This document shows, in pieces, positions 1-9,534 of a stretch of 23,503 nt of DNA. Numbering within the stretch: position 1 is the stretch's first letter; each line of letters begins with the position of its first letter. A model generated the notes under the pieces. The model had not been told where the DNA came from and did no database searches. It saw only the letters and a program-made list of their open reading frames with translations. This stretch comes from Chara braunii (Eukaryota > Streptophyta > Charophyceae > Charales > Characeae): assembly GCA_003427395.1 (NCBI GenBank), contig BFEA01000666.1:186413-209915 (forward strand), given 5' to 3'. Both the position numbers and the translations under genes were made by a program.

Positions 1-59
1 CCCCGTGCGTTGTATTCATATACAACGTATGTGCGTTTTGTTCGGGGGAAGACTGTAGT
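1..59 (+). mobile_element. Right end of a foldback/TIR element, cut by the window edge
   Basis: The first 59 bases contain GCGTTGTATTC, a TACAACG-type palindromic core, then GTTCGGGGGAAG and a terminal GTAGT. The same order of motifs occurs at 18262-18306 (ending GGGGGAAGATGGTAGT) and, partly, at 17356-17393. I read it as the right half of the same foldback family; the left half lies outside the window. No coding capacity is visible. Confidence 0.5.
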
Positions 60-454
60 TCTAGAATGACATTTGTATTAATTTTTCATGATAACTTCGC
101 TCAAATGTTATTTTAACTTCATTTCTATCTTGAAAAAATGCTTTCACCGTTATAGCATGTCGACCAGTTCATCCATAATAGATGTTGGCTTTATATTTTT
201 CACGGTGATGATTATGTTTAAACATGTACAATCTTTATCCGACCTAACCTCGCCTTCCTCTTTATAAAGAACACAAATGAGGGAGTCATAGAAAGATAAA
301 CTTATTTCATCTACCCCTCGTCCACTATCTCCTCAAACCATAAATTCCTTGGAGCCTATTTTTGCTAACCCTGATTTTCACAATGCACCAAATTCTATCG
401 AGTCTGAACTCCATTTTTATTTTTATTTTATTTTTTTTTTGGAAAAAAAAGGGT
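60..454. other. AT-rich DNA without recognisable gene
   Basis: No open frame with plausible composition, RNA gene or clear repeat was found. It ends in a T-rich then A-rich stretch (about 410-450) directly abutting the next inverted-repeat element. Confidence 0.5.
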
Positions 455-628
455 AACTTCGGCGCAGTCACGAAAACAGTTTGTAATTGCACTTCAGGCA
501 ATCCTGCGAATATAACACACCCCCACGCGACCGCACCGGACCCGAAACGTAGGTCACATACATTCAACATTACAGACCCTTTTGCCTCAACTGCAATTAC
601 AAACTCAATCCTTGACTGCGCCGTAGTT
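455..628. mobile_element. MITE-like element with ~45-bp terminal inverted repeats
   Basis: The left arm starting at 455 (AACTTCGGCGCAGTCA, then AGTTTGTAATTGCA and AGGCA) is matched in inverted orientation by the sequence ending at 628 (AACTACGGCGCAGTCA, AGTTTGTAATTGCA, AGGCA when read on the minus strand). The arms cover about 45 bp with few mismatches and enclose about 85 bp of noncoding DNA. A trinucleotide of TTA/GTA type sits outside each end and may be a target duplication, but it is imperfect. Size and lack of coding capacity suit a MITE; the superfamily is uncertain. Confidence 0.65.
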
Positions 629-682
629 TAAAAAAAAAAAAAATAACGGTCATCCTTTCGAATAACGACGTATTTGAAGTAC

Positions 683-800
683 ACTCACGCTAAGCCCTCA
701 AAATCCCCAAATCACAAAATAACAGTCAAAACATTTTCCTTTTAAAAACTCGATCACCGCTCATTTTACGATTTTGTGACTTTGAAGGCTTAGTGCGAGT
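683..800. mobile_element. Short foldback element
   Basis: ACTCACGCTAAGCCCTCAAA at 683 is mirrored by the minus-strand reading of the end at 800 (ACTCGCACTAAGCCTTCAAA), and both arms continue to TCACAAAAT. The left arm carries about 8 extra bases. The total is 118 bp, so the element is nearly all arm. It is noncoding and sits 54 bp after the preceding element. Confidence 0.55.
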
Positions 801-816
801 TTGTCCTTACAACCAC

Positions 817-839
817 AAAAAAAAAAAAAAAAAAAAAAA
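817..839 (+). repeat. Poly(A) tract of 23
   Basis: An uninterrupted run of A shortly after the foldback element. It could be a retroposed tail or a plain homopolymer; no retroelement body is recognisable upstream. Confidence 0.6.
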
Positions 840-974
840 CACCCCTTTGACTATAATACCAGATAGATACCTACCCCGAAGTTGTTATGTGAGTATACCG
901 TGAGGGAAGGCGGTATGGCAAACGTGTCAGGTCTACGGAAGAAGGGGGGGAAAAAACTATAAGGTCGTTAAAAA

Positions 975-1118
975 ATGAGTTATAATTGCACTATGGGTCA
1001 AAGATAAAATTTTGAATTGCAGTTTGAACAATGTATACAACCCATCATTTCGGCCAAGGTGGTTACCCAAAGTGCAACCGCAAACTATATCTTCCCCTGT
1101 AGTGCAATTATATCTCAT
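975..1118. mobile_element. MITE-like inverted-repeat element
   Basis: ATGAGTTATAATTGCACTA at 975-993 pairs with 1100-1118, which reads ATGAGATATAATTGCACTA on the minus strand: 18 of 19 bases match. The interior is noncoding. Its AATTGCA core resembles that of the 455-628 element, so the two may be distantly related. Confidence 0.6.
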
Positions 1119-2115
1119 TTCTGTGACACAACTGAAGTTAAACAAAAGAAAAATTAAAACAAAACTTAACGCACCAAAGCAAATTCATAGATTCTGCATA
1201 GCACTCGTGTGGGAATTCCCTCCTCCACATAGTGTCAGCGGCCCGTGGACTGCGTCATCCTTCTCTAACAAGGCAAGAAAAAAAACATGAAAAAAATAAA
1301 ATAAGAAACATGCACAATGAAATTTTAAAATTGTCCACAACAGTAGTTAGGTACATTTCCTTATGAGTATTAGTGTGAGCACAACTTCGTGCGAAAGATA
1401 TTGCTTATATTGAATACCTTCTCTATCATTGCACCTCGTTTTACATCACTAATCTCTACATCTGTATGTAATAACTATTTTGATGTTTTCTTTTAGCCCT
1501 ACTGACAAGATTCTACAAAAGAATCTTTGAACAACCATATAAACTGTCAAGGACGTACCTTCTGTCTTGACTTGCGCGTCAAACAGGCTTCTTCTTGCAT
1601 GTGTATTTCCTCAACTAACACTCTCATCCTAAGTAGAAGCAATAACGACTTAAACGTGTCACACTCAGCAAAAACAGCTACTGCTTTAACTATAGTCGTA
1701 CTTTGTTTTGATTGTTTTTGCCATTGACATTGTAATAGTGCTGGTTCGATGCACTTTTAGAATAAAGAAGCAACGTGGTATTCCTGGCCACACTTAAACA
1801 CTTTTAGGTACCCCGATGCCGAAGCTTTTGGGACATTGTTTCTCCTTTTGGAGTTAACCTTCCTTTGCCCGTGGGTGTAGTGAAAACCTTATTGGAATAC
1901 AATGATCAAACTTGACACCTCCTCCTTGCAATGGTGACCATTGCTAACCACTTCCTCGTCCTTATGGTTCAAACTTTTTTCCATGATCATTGTTTTTATG
2001 TTGACCCATGTTTATGATCAACGTGATGGCGATGTAATCCTCCTCTTAGTCGTAATTTTTATCACCTTTTATTTAATTTGTAGGAGTCAAATTATGCTTC
2101 CTTTTCTATAACAAT
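1119..2115. other. AT-rich DNA without recognisable gene
   Basis: Only short frames occur and none resembles a known protein. The sole structure I see is the inverted repeat at 1899-1993. Confidence 0.5.
1899..1993. repeat. Small inverted repeat with central palindrome
   Basis: ACAATGATCA at 1899-1908 is the exact inverse of TGATCATTGT at 1984-1993. A CAATGG-TGA-CCATTG palindrome lies between them at 1929-1943. It may be an old foldback element, or chance in AT-rich DNA. Confidence 0.35.
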
Positions 2116-2223
2116 CACAAAGAAAGAATCCCGATTTTTTTATATTATTGACAGTTTGTTTCCCTTTGTCACAAAGAAAGAATCCCGATTTTTTATATTA
2201 TTGACAATTTGTTTCCTCTTAGA
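2116..2223 (+). repeat. Two-copy tandem repeat, 54-bp period
   Basis: CACAAAGAAAGAATCCCGAT starts at 2116 and again at 2170, each followed by a T run, ATATTATTGACA and TTTGTTTCC. The copies differ by one T and a few substitutions, so the duplication is fairly recent. Confidence 0.85.
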
Positions 2224-2621
2224 TATATTATGACTGTTTAGTTAAGATGCAAAAGGAAGACAAAACAAGTACTATAATATCATTGAATATCTGCTCGATT
2301 CAATATTTTATGTAAATATAACCTTCCTAACCCATTTTTACAACTAGCATCAAGCCAATTGATTCAGGCGTAGCGAGGTGGATCGAATTAAATTGATTTA
2401 CTCATGAAACCTCATGCCCCTCCTCCCCTTATAAGTAGTCCACCAGACAGTTCACCAGACAACTTTTGCGAAATGTCTTATGAATATCCACGATTTGTTT
2501 TATTATATTAGTTATCTCATTCTTTCCCGTGAACCTCCCTTTTAACTTCTCAACGCAGGGAGCAACTTCCTAGCACAATTTAAATATAGTTGGTATAAAA
2601 AACAACTCTTACACCTTCACT
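2224..2621. other. AT-rich DNA, nothing recognised
   Basis: No coding, RNA or repeat feature could be supported here. Confidence 0.45.
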
Positions 2622-2779
2622 ACCCACGCCTTAATATCAAACTTCACTGCAATGTACACAAATACTAAATAATGATATATTGAAATTCACTATACGAAAT
2701 ACCCACGCGTTGATATCAAACTCCAATACACTGCACAAAGACTACCTGATGATGTATTGGCATTCTATGAATACCAAAA
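2622..2779 (+). repeat. Degenerate two-copy tandem repeat, ~79-bp period
   Basis: ACCCACGCCTTAATATCAAAC at 2622 is repeated with substitutions from 2701 (CCCACGCGTTGATATCAAAC). The following blocks (TGCACAAA-like, ATGATRTATTG, ATTC-TAT) keep the same order. The copies have diverged noticeably. Confidence 0.65.
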
Positions 2780-4599
2780 TTTCTACCCATCTTATCCTTG
2801 CATCGAATATGTTTGTCTTTTTACAAGGATTATCATTTTATAACAAAATACATCATTGCATTTTCCCTCATAAAAAGGTTCGTTCTACATCCGTCTCTCA
2901 TCCTTGGTGTCTTCTTTCTTTTCCTTCAAACGTCTACCGTTCAATTAAGTAACATTTTCTCTAAATCTCAAATTTGACCTTCAATCTTGATTACACCCTC
3001 TTCTCTATTTTCATTTTAACTCTCTCAAAGTGACATTAAGGGTACTATAAATCTGGTTTGTTACAGTTCTGTATTTCTCTACCAGTTTGCTTACTTTCTC
3101 TACATTTCCTTGTACAGACCCTTAATCATCGACTTGTTTACCTTCTCTACCTATCATTATCGACCCTCAATAATCGACTGATTATTGACAACTTGCATTT
3201 CTTTCTAGGTCACATCTATTTTAACCACTCCCCTTCTATTCTTTCATGCTGGTGGATAACATTTTTCTCATTAATAGTAATACCACCAACATCTGCAACA
3301 CTTTATCTTCTTCCTCCACTTTTTACGCCATATATTCAAAATCATTCTTTATCTTCTTCACATCCGCTTACTTGCTTGTTGCTTCTTTCAAGCAATCATC
3401 AATAACATCGGAGGTTTCCATTTCCACAACTGAGAATCGAGTTTGACCTCCTTCACTGAAAGTTTTGCCATTGACCTCCCTCGTGCATCCTTCTTCGTTT
3501 TTTGTCAACCTTCTTCTTTATCCACTAACCTTTATCTTCTTTTTTTTTTATGGTTCCTAGCTCTATTCCCACTACAACGGTGTATAGGTGGTAAGTGTAT
3601 TGACCACCTACAACCTTAAAAGATTTCAAAGGATAAGAAACGCAAAAAATAATGAACATGGAATAATCATTTATTTTAAGGCATTACAACATCACCCAGT
3701 CGTGATATGTTTTGTTCCACGATCCCCTAAACTTCCCAACCAATTACTACTCCAACTAACTACAATTCTTGGAACACTAACTTGATTACTTAATGCTGAT
3801 TTATCCGGAGGAGTTGTACAACAGTCAACCATGATAAGCCCCACTTCATAACCCCTAATATTGCTATACAAATTTTACCCTTAAAACTTCTATGCCCGTT
3901 GACTATAAGCCCAAACAACACTAACTTAGCTTATAAAACGTTAACTTTCCCCGATTTGACTCAAATTTCAATTTATGAAAGATTATCATTGACTGATCAC
4001 ACACAGTTGAAGGAAGTCCCCAATTTTTTTTATGGTTACAGAAATAATGACGAGGTGAAGCAGGTGCCTCCACTTTTTTGAACTCCTCATGTCTCATCGA
4101 CAACTTTTTTATGCCCGTTGGGTCTCATTGCTGATATACCTCAGTTTCCCAGCCACACGAGTTTAGCACCATATGACTTTTCTCATAATTTATACTCGTA
4201 TTAGCGTCCTCTTATGGTACCGATTTAATTAACCCAAGACTCCAATAAACTTCATCATCATCAAATAAACTCTTTGTGAAACAAACCACCTACTCAAGGT
4301 CTTAGGCATATTGTTTAGCGAGCGTCTATCGCTCGTGCCCGTGCAACTATTTCACATGATACTACCATCAGGTGGCCAACCTCATATTTACATATACAAC
4401 CTCCTGTAGTCATACAACCTGATCGTTATTAGAAAATATCATGATGAAAACCGCAACTCGATCCAGAAATGACCCACAAACAGCAATCCAGATCAAAAGC
4501 ACATTTATACAAGGCTTATAACAAAGTATTTCACTTCAAACTCCGTTACAATTTCTCCAGGCCCATTGCCACGATAAGTGACTTGGGTGTTTTCATCCC
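2780..4599. other. AT-rich DNA without recognisable gene
   Basis: Several frames of 60-115 codons exist but look like random pyrimidine- or T-rich translations without domain motifs. A TATGCCCGTTG sequence occurs near both 3891 and 4110, hinting at an old dispersed repeat. I cannot name any element. Confidence 0.45.
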
Positions 4600-5260
4600 C
4601 CCCCCAAGGTTTTTCCTTTCTAGCATAAACTACCACCATCTCCCTTTCTCACGAGCCTATTTCTTAGCACACTGCTCTCCTCTAGCGCGGGGCAACTTTT
4701 TCACACACGAACTGTTTTTTTCACACATTGCATGCTTTCTTTTTTTTATCATGCCTTCTGTTTTCTGCACCGACCTTTCTTCCCTACTTGTGTCCTACTT
4801 CCTCGTACTCCCCTTTCTCCCTTGCGCATCTCCCCTATGCATGTGCAGTTCTCTCCTGCAAGACACGCAAAATTTTTGTATGCACATCTTCCTCCCTATG
4901 CACCTTCTCTCCCTACGTGCCTTCCTTTCTACCTCCATACCTTTCTTATTGCACGCCTTCTCTCCCTGCACACCTTTTTTTCTCTCTACCCGCCTGCACT
5001 CCCACTGTGCGCCCGATCGATTTTGACTGCAGACAGAGTTCACTGATTCCAATGAAGCGTTTGTACCTCCAGTAAAATAGATATTGATTTCGCTCTTCTT
5101 GCTTCAAAGTTTATACACATCCACACCATATGAGTACACACACTTGGGACAGGTAAATTTAAAATGATGCACATGGGTTTCACAAGCTTTGCACACATGG
5201 CCGCAACCACCACCAACAATCTCTCTCTCTCCCTCTCCCTCTCTCGCAATCTGTCTGAAC
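4600..5260 (+). other. Pyrimidine-rich stretch with overlapping pseudo-frames
   Basis: The plus strand is strongly C/T biased (TTTCTCCCTT- and CCTTCTCTCC-like words recur). This removes stop codons and leaves all three plus-strand frames open over 300-550 bp. Simultaneous openness of all frames argues for composition, not selection. A CTCTCTCTCCCTCTCCCTCT tract closes the stretch at about 5220-5246. Confidence 0.6.
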
Positions 5261-5427
5261 ATTCTCCCTCACTGTAACTACCGCTATCACCTTCAACAAT
5301 GGTTCTCCGCCCAGTCAACGATCTTCCTTGCATCGCATCGCTCTCACGCCACTAGTCTTGGGCACACAACAACATGGATCGGAGAAGAGGAAGATCCTGG
5401 TTGCAGCTTCCAGCGCCCTCCTAGCTT

Positions 5428-5710
5428 GTGTGCTCAGACCTGTCGGGCCTTGCATCTGCCAACAAAAATGCGAATCGTCCAAGGCCCTTCCTGGGACCGA
5501 GCTGCAACTTCGCCAAGACTCGACACGTGGTGGATCTCTACCTGTTTACCTGGGACTTCTACCGCTCCTTGAGGCCTTATCCAATAGAATCTCTTTTCGG
5601 ATCCCCCCAGAAATTTCTACATTCAGCCCTATGATATCGAAGGTCATAGGACATTGTGCCAGGGCCCGACATGTGAAGTGTGTGGCCAAGGATGTGACGT
5701 GTCCTGCTGA
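5428..5710 (+). pseudogene. Frame-shifted coding remnant with Cys cluster, family not recognised
   Basis: Two adjacent plus-strand frames read like continuous protein if one base is skipped near 5617. The first frame (through about 5616) ends in WDFYRSLRPYPIESLFGSPQ. The second runs from about 5618 to the TGA at 5708-5710 and contains YIQPYDIEGHRTLC followed by CEVCGQGCDVSC, a compact Cys cluster that could bind zinc. The changes of residue type across the junction are smooth, so I infer one broken frame and not two genes. The 5' part overlaps a sequence repeated at 6939-6998, so it may belong to a mobile element. I do not recognise the family, and chance openness cannot be excluded. Confidence 0.3.
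5470..5527 (+). repeat. Copy 1 of a ~60-bp dispersed module
   Basis: GCGAATCGTCCAAGGCCCTT through CGACACG matches 6939-6998 (TTCGGATCGTCTGGGGCCTT through GACCACG) at most positions. Each copy is preceded by a GCATYTG...CCAA(A)n motif. The distance between copies is about 1.47 kb. Confidence 0.65.
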
Positions 5711-5944
5711 CAAGGGGGCTAGTTGGTAAGACGGAAATAGGGCACAGCTGCGATGGAGATGGTGGCTCCACCGTGATAAGCCTTGCCGGAGTGGAGATTA
5801 GGGGTAGGGTTTAGGTGATCTGGCTATGTCGAGCACCATGGGGCCAAATATTTCAAAACCTTGGTTGCGGTGGTGGTGTTCAGCGGATCGTCCGACTGCA
5901 GGGTTCGCCATCATATCCACAAGTTTAAGGTTGGCCGATTCCAA
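5711..5944. other. Link between coding remnant and repeat array
   Basis: GC-moderate DNA with no supported feature. It may be part of the same unrecognised mobile element as its neighbours. Confidence 0.35.
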
Positions 5945-6590
5945 AACGACGCTGGCCAGAGTTGGGGTTTGGTTGCCCTGCCCTGTAACCTGAGTTATGA
6001 AAAGGTTAAGAGGCCTGGTAATGAGATCTGGGGAACTATCAAGGGTGGAAGGCAGTCCGTGGTTAACCGCGAGCTGCTACTAAGGCGAGTCGGGTCGGAG
6101 CTGGGGTGGGTCGCGCCGCCCTGTAACCCAGTGGTTGGACGCATGAGCCTGTTAGAGCTTGGTATCTAGGATAGGGGAGGGTTGAGGCAGCTGTAGTCTG
6201 ATTGGTTGAATGGCACTGGGGTAACGTTGTTTTGATTACATCGGCTTCCAAAAGAAATATTCTAATTGGTTCTCAATTTTCACAAACACTTTTGTTGTTA
6301 TCGGTTGCTTTTGGCAGTTTTGAGAATGCTTTAGGATTCTGGGTACTTCTCCTACTCACTTTAGATGCGAGAACTACTCTGGCCGGTGCTGGGGGTTGCC
6401 CTGTAACCTGTTGATAACAGGAGCGTGAGACCTGGTACAGAGATCTGGGGATGCCTCGGGGCGGGCATTCCGAAGGAAAAACAAGGGTTGCTGTCGGGAC
6501 GACGCTGGCCGGAGCTGGGGTGAGTCATGTTGCCCTGTAACCTAGCAGGGTGGGTGAGTCATGTTGCCCTGTAACCTAGCAGGGTGGGGG
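5945..6590 (+). repeat. Degenerate array around a TTGCCCTGTAACC motif
   Basis: A module of the form CGGAGCTGGGGTGNGTC followed by GCCCTGTAACC recurs near 5953, 6095, 6380, 6500 and 6551, often preceded by GACGCTGGCC and followed by GAGATCTGGGGA or GAGGCCTGG. Spacing is irregular and copies are diverged. It resembles internal repeats of a retroelement untranslated region, but the element cannot be named. Confidence 0.55.
6521..6588 (+). repeat. Exact two-copy tandem repeat, 34-bp period
   Basis: TGAGTCATGTTGCCCTGTAA begins at 6521 and 6555, and each copy extends through CCTAGCAGGGTGGG. The two units are identical, so this is a recent local duplication within the older array. Confidence 0.9.
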
Positions 6591-6819
6591 CACGAGGCCT
6601 GGGAGAGCTCGGCAGGGAATAACACAGTGTTTGAGAATTTTAGAGGGTTTTGTTAGGGATTCCAAGGGTTCAGAGCATTCGAAGGACTTCTGTTGCTTTC
6701 CTTTTCGACGTAGTAATTGCTGCTTCAGTAGCCTAGCAATAGGTCAGCAGTTATCCATGTTTTTCCTAAATTTTCCTGAACTCACCGAACCCGGGTTATG
6801 GCCCTGGTATTTCAAATGA

Positions 6820-6938
6820 CTCGTACGCTGGGCCTGGTTCGCAGCAAGTGCTGCTCCCCACAAATGGACTGGAGCATTTGTCTCCTTCCAAAAAGAAAAA
6901 ANAAAAAAAAAAAAGAAAAAAAAAAAGAAAAAAAAAAG
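6820..6938 (+). mobile_element. Retroelement-like 3' end with A-rich tail
   Basis: GCAGCAAGTGCTGCTCCCCA and GGACTGGAGCATTTGTCTCC lead into about 50 bases of A with scattered G (with an N at 6902). A related ending occurs at 7085-7137 (CGTGCAGCCCGCCACGAATA, GGAACATTTGTTGTTCTTAA, then an A run). Two related endings, each running into A, suggest a SINE- or LINE-type family. The 5' limit is unknown. Confidence 0.45.
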
Positions 6939-6998
6939 ATTCGGATCGTCTGGGGCCTTTCCTAGGACTGAGCTGCTACTTCACCAGGACTTGACCAC
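6939..6998 (+). repeat. Copy 2 of the ~60-bp dispersed module
   Basis: Matches 5470-5527 and follows directly on the A-rich tail, as copy 1 follows a shorter A run. The fixed order of tail then module suggests either a tandem unit of about 1.47 kb or a preferred insertion point. Confidence 0.6.
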
Positions 6999-7039
6999 GG
7001 AGAAAATGGAATCGTTTCTATCCAGGTCAACTGAGAGGA

Positions 7040-7137
7040 CCCCAGCCTCAATTTGAATTTGTAAGGTATGTTGGGGCCGATTCCCAACTCGTGCAGCCCG
7101 CCACGAATAGAAAGGAACATTTGTTGTTCTTAAAAAA
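7040..7137 (+). mobile_element. Second retroelement-like 3' end
   Basis: ACTCGTGCAGCCCGCCACGA, GGAACATTTGTTGTTCTT and a short A run parallel the ending at 6836-6900. A further partial echo (TCAGCGAGTGCTGTCCCAAC) follows at about 7158. No coding capacity is seen. Confidence 0.35.
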
Positions 7138-7636
7138 AGAAGTGTTCAGATTCAGCGAGTGCTGTCCCAACTCTAATAAGCTGTGCTGAATAGAAACAGA
7201 GATCGCTACCTGCAATACCCTCCCTGCTGCACTGCGTGTCCTCGATATGTAGGCATGGAGATTACAGACCTGCAGCAGAATTCAGTCTCCCTTCCAGGTA
7301 CACCCGTGACTCTACTACCTGTATGACATGCTATCAGTCTCACTACCGATACACTGCACTGTTCATTACACAGACACTTGTCAATGCGGCTGCGCAACTA
7401 CACAAGGCACCAGGCACAATGCTGGCAGAAGAAATCATTTGTGCCCCCGACAGGAATCTGTTTACATTGCAGCTGATCTGCATCAGGTGTCTGCTCTTAC
7501 CAGCGCCTCTAGCAAACCCGGGTTCTGTTTAAAAAATAATAGTAATACAAAAAAAAATCTGCATCAGAGAATCGGCACCCCGATTGGCAAAATCCATCCC
7601 AAAACGGCAACCCTTATTTTCTGTATTCGGTAGTCA
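7138..7636. other. No recognised feature
   Basis: Short overlapping frames on both strands without motifs. I see no RNA gene, inverted repeat or recognisable element. Confidence 0.4.
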
Positions 7637-8236
7637 ATGTTTTTTACTTCCAGAGGCAGAATTAAGCCCGTGTTGAGCCATCTGGGTTGTCACTTTAAAT
7701 GGGCCCAGTATGGCTGCGGACTTCCAGGGTTCAAAAACATCACCAAAATGATGTTTGTGCATCGTCAAACTCGTACACCTGGTATTGTACGGGTCTACGG
7801 AGGGAGCGTAGAAGAGTCTGATAGCCGCTCAGAGGCGGCCTCTGCCAGTCGCAAAAATCAACATGGCTCCTGCACGAAGCCGCCAGTACACAGCACCGGC
7901 CTTGTAGAAATTTGTTCCTGGCCTACTAACACAATGGCTGACGGCGAGCCAGCCAAAAACGAAAAAAGTGCGGCACTGGCGGTTTCGAAAAGCTTGGCAC
8001 ACACTGCAGTGCCTCAAGGCCCTGGAGTACTGATGAAGCACAAATCGAAAATCAGAGCAGGGCAACTCGCCCTGCACACTCGGCAAAGTACCCATCCAGG
8101 GTACTGGCGTGACTCGCAAGTAGGAGCTTATTGTGCTCATGGAGATCTCCACATCCAGGGTCTTTTTCGAGACTTCGTGCAAATCTGGGCCATCCGGCGG
8201 GTAAAAGTAGAGGGGGGGGGGGCGGGGGCACGGTAA
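7637..8236 (+). CDS. Unrecognised 199-codon open frame (doubtful gene)
   Basis: An ATG at 7637 opens a frame of 199 codons, long for this window without relying on a microsatellite. The product is moderately basic and mixed in composition, with no membrane segment, no signal peptide and no motif I recognise. It ends in a glycine/arginine tail encoded by a G-rich run at about 8211-8230. The first residues include a hydrophobic MFF, but nothing marks a true start. No promoter, intron or homologous neighbour supports it. It could be a mobile-element fragment or chance. I give it low weight. Confidence 0.15.
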   Translation: MFFTSRGRIKPVLSHLGCHFKWAQYGCGLPGFKNITKMMFVHRQTRTPGIVRVYGGSVEESDSRSEAASASRKNQHGSCTKPPVHSTGLVEICSWPTNTMADGEPAKNEKSAALAVSKSLAHTAVPQGPGVLMKHKSKIRAGQLALHTRQSTHPGYWRDSQVGAYCAHGDLHIQGLFRDFVQIWAIRRVKVEGGGAGAR

Positions 8237-8729
8237 TACAGAGATCACACAGATGCTGCTGCTGCTGCCGCTGCTCTGGGTGCTGCTGCTCCAGCAGCTG
8301 CTGGTGCTGGTGCAGCCGCAAGACATGCTGCTCCAGTTCTGGTACCAGATTTACTGCATGCTACGCTGTTCCCATTCTGGTTCCATATCAGTTTCTACTA
8401 CAGAATCTCGTTCCCTATGCGGTTCTGGTACAGAAACGAGAGCTAGTGCAGCAGCAGAGGTGGCCGAACAAGATCCAGCAGAATCCGTACCAGAACCATG
8501 AGCGGAGACTACCCAAACCAGAACCAAAACCGGATACGGAACCAGAACAGGACAGCAACAACAGTGGCACCTCCACTTCCAGCTCCAGCTCTGCTTCCCA
8601 TTCTGGTACACAACCTCGTTCAAGTTCTGCTGCTGCTGCTGCTGCCAGTGCTACTGCAAGAGCCAGAGGCAGCACCAGAGACGCCAACGGTTTCTAGTCT
8701 GAGCTGCAGACCACATACTTTTTCTGGAC

Positions 8730-8745
8730 CACGCTATATAGCGTG
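8730..8745. repeat. Perfect 16-bp palindrome
   Basis: CACGCTATATAGCGTG is its own reverse complement. It lies about 30 bp beyond the 3' end of the U6-like sequence (which is on the minus strand). It could form a cruciform or be a dimeric binding site; no function can be assigned. Confidence 0.8.
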
Positions 8746-8774
8746 CACAACTAGAAATTCTCTATTTAGAGCAT

Positions 8775-8870
8775 ATTTCTCGACCATTTCTCGATTTTGG
8801 TGCCATCCTTCCGCAGGGGCCATGCTATGTGTATCGTTCCAATTTTGCCCCTTTTTTTTTCCCGAAGGAC
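8775..8870 (-). pseudogene. U6 spliceosomal snRNA pseudogene
   Basis: Read on the minus strand from 8870, the sequence gives GTCCTTCGGG (5' stem-loop), AAAATTGGAACGATACA (the conserved central block), AGCATGGCCCCTGCG, AAGGATG and AAATCGAGAAATGG, all in U6 order and at nearly U6 length. U6 normally pairs with U4 and U2 and forms the spliceosome active site. Two key regions are damaged. The ACAGAGA box and the following AAGATT are lost, leaving ACACAT before AGCATGG. The segment after the 5' stem is replaced by an A run plus GGGGC. Immediately upstream (above 8870) there is no TATA box or plant-type upstream element; the flank is CAGAACC-rich repeat. After GAAATGG there is GAGAAATAT, not a T-run terminator. 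A nonfunctional copy is therefore much more likely than an active gene. Confidence 0.85.
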
Positions 8871-9534
8871 AGAACCAGAGAGTCTCTACGGTTCTGCAGC
8901 TGCTCAGCATACAGAAAGTTTAGAACAAGGACCGGATCCAGATCACCGCCAGACTCGAGTTTTCGAGACAGATAGATCCAGTTCTCGTTCCGGAACCTAA
9001 TTGGAACGCAAGCACAGCAGCGGAGCAGGATCAGAAACGGCAGCACCAGATCTGGAGCCAGCACCATATCAAGAATCGGACGAGCTGGCTGCTGGCTGCT
9101 GCAGCAGAGCCACTTTCAGCAGCAGCAGCAGCACAACTTGACCGGGAGCCAGAACCAGGTCCACACCTAACACAACTGCAGCCGGGTCTGGATCCGGAAC
9201 AAAAACCAGACCTGGAGCCAGAACCGGGAACAGATCCGGATCTGTTTCTGGCTGCAGACACACTTCTAGTTCCGCCTCTGATTTGGGATCCGGGTCTGGT
9301 TCTGAATCCAGTTCTGGTTCTCGTCCCGGACACAGATCCGGTACCAGAACAACAGGAACCAGAACCAGCTCAGGTTCTGGTTGCAGCTGGCAATGGAACC
9401 AAATTCAGTACCAGAACCAGAACAACACAAGAAATGGATCTGCAACCAGAACCAGGAAAAGCACAAGTACATGTGAACAGGAACAGAGGAAGAAGAACAA
9501 TAGAAAGAAGAACGGTAACAACCAAAAAAAAAAC

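Larger units (their letters stand above)
8245..9480. repeat. Low-complexity DNA of CTG/CAG and CCAGAA/TTCTGG words
   Basis: The stretch begins with CTG-rich DNA (8252-8320). It continues as degenerate hexamer-like words, mainly CCAGAA(CC) on the plus strand (8485-8560, 9140-9240, 9340-9460) and the inverse (GG)TTCTGG (8370-8440, 9290-9335). CAG runs occur near 8450, 8625-8650 and 9100-9140. Words often meet head to head, e.g. GTTCTGGTACCAGAA at about 8424. Frames of 80-188 codons on both strands are by-products of this composition. The U6 relic interrupts it at 8775-8870. Confidence 0.7.

Noticed and set aside
3058-3446. Possible membrane protein from a 115-codon frame
   Set aside because: Begins with TTG, is Leu/Ser/His-rich from T/C-rich DNA, overlaps an equally open frame, and has no recognisable domain.
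4318-4336. Terminator-like hairpin GCGAGCG-TCTAT-CGCTCGT
   Set aside because: A six- to seven-base stem without gene context in eukaryotic DNA; chance is adequate.
4469-5075. Overlapping Cys/Phe/Ser/Pro-rich frames
   Set aside because: All three plus-strand frames are open at once because of pyrimidine bias; no motif and no evidence of selection on one frame.
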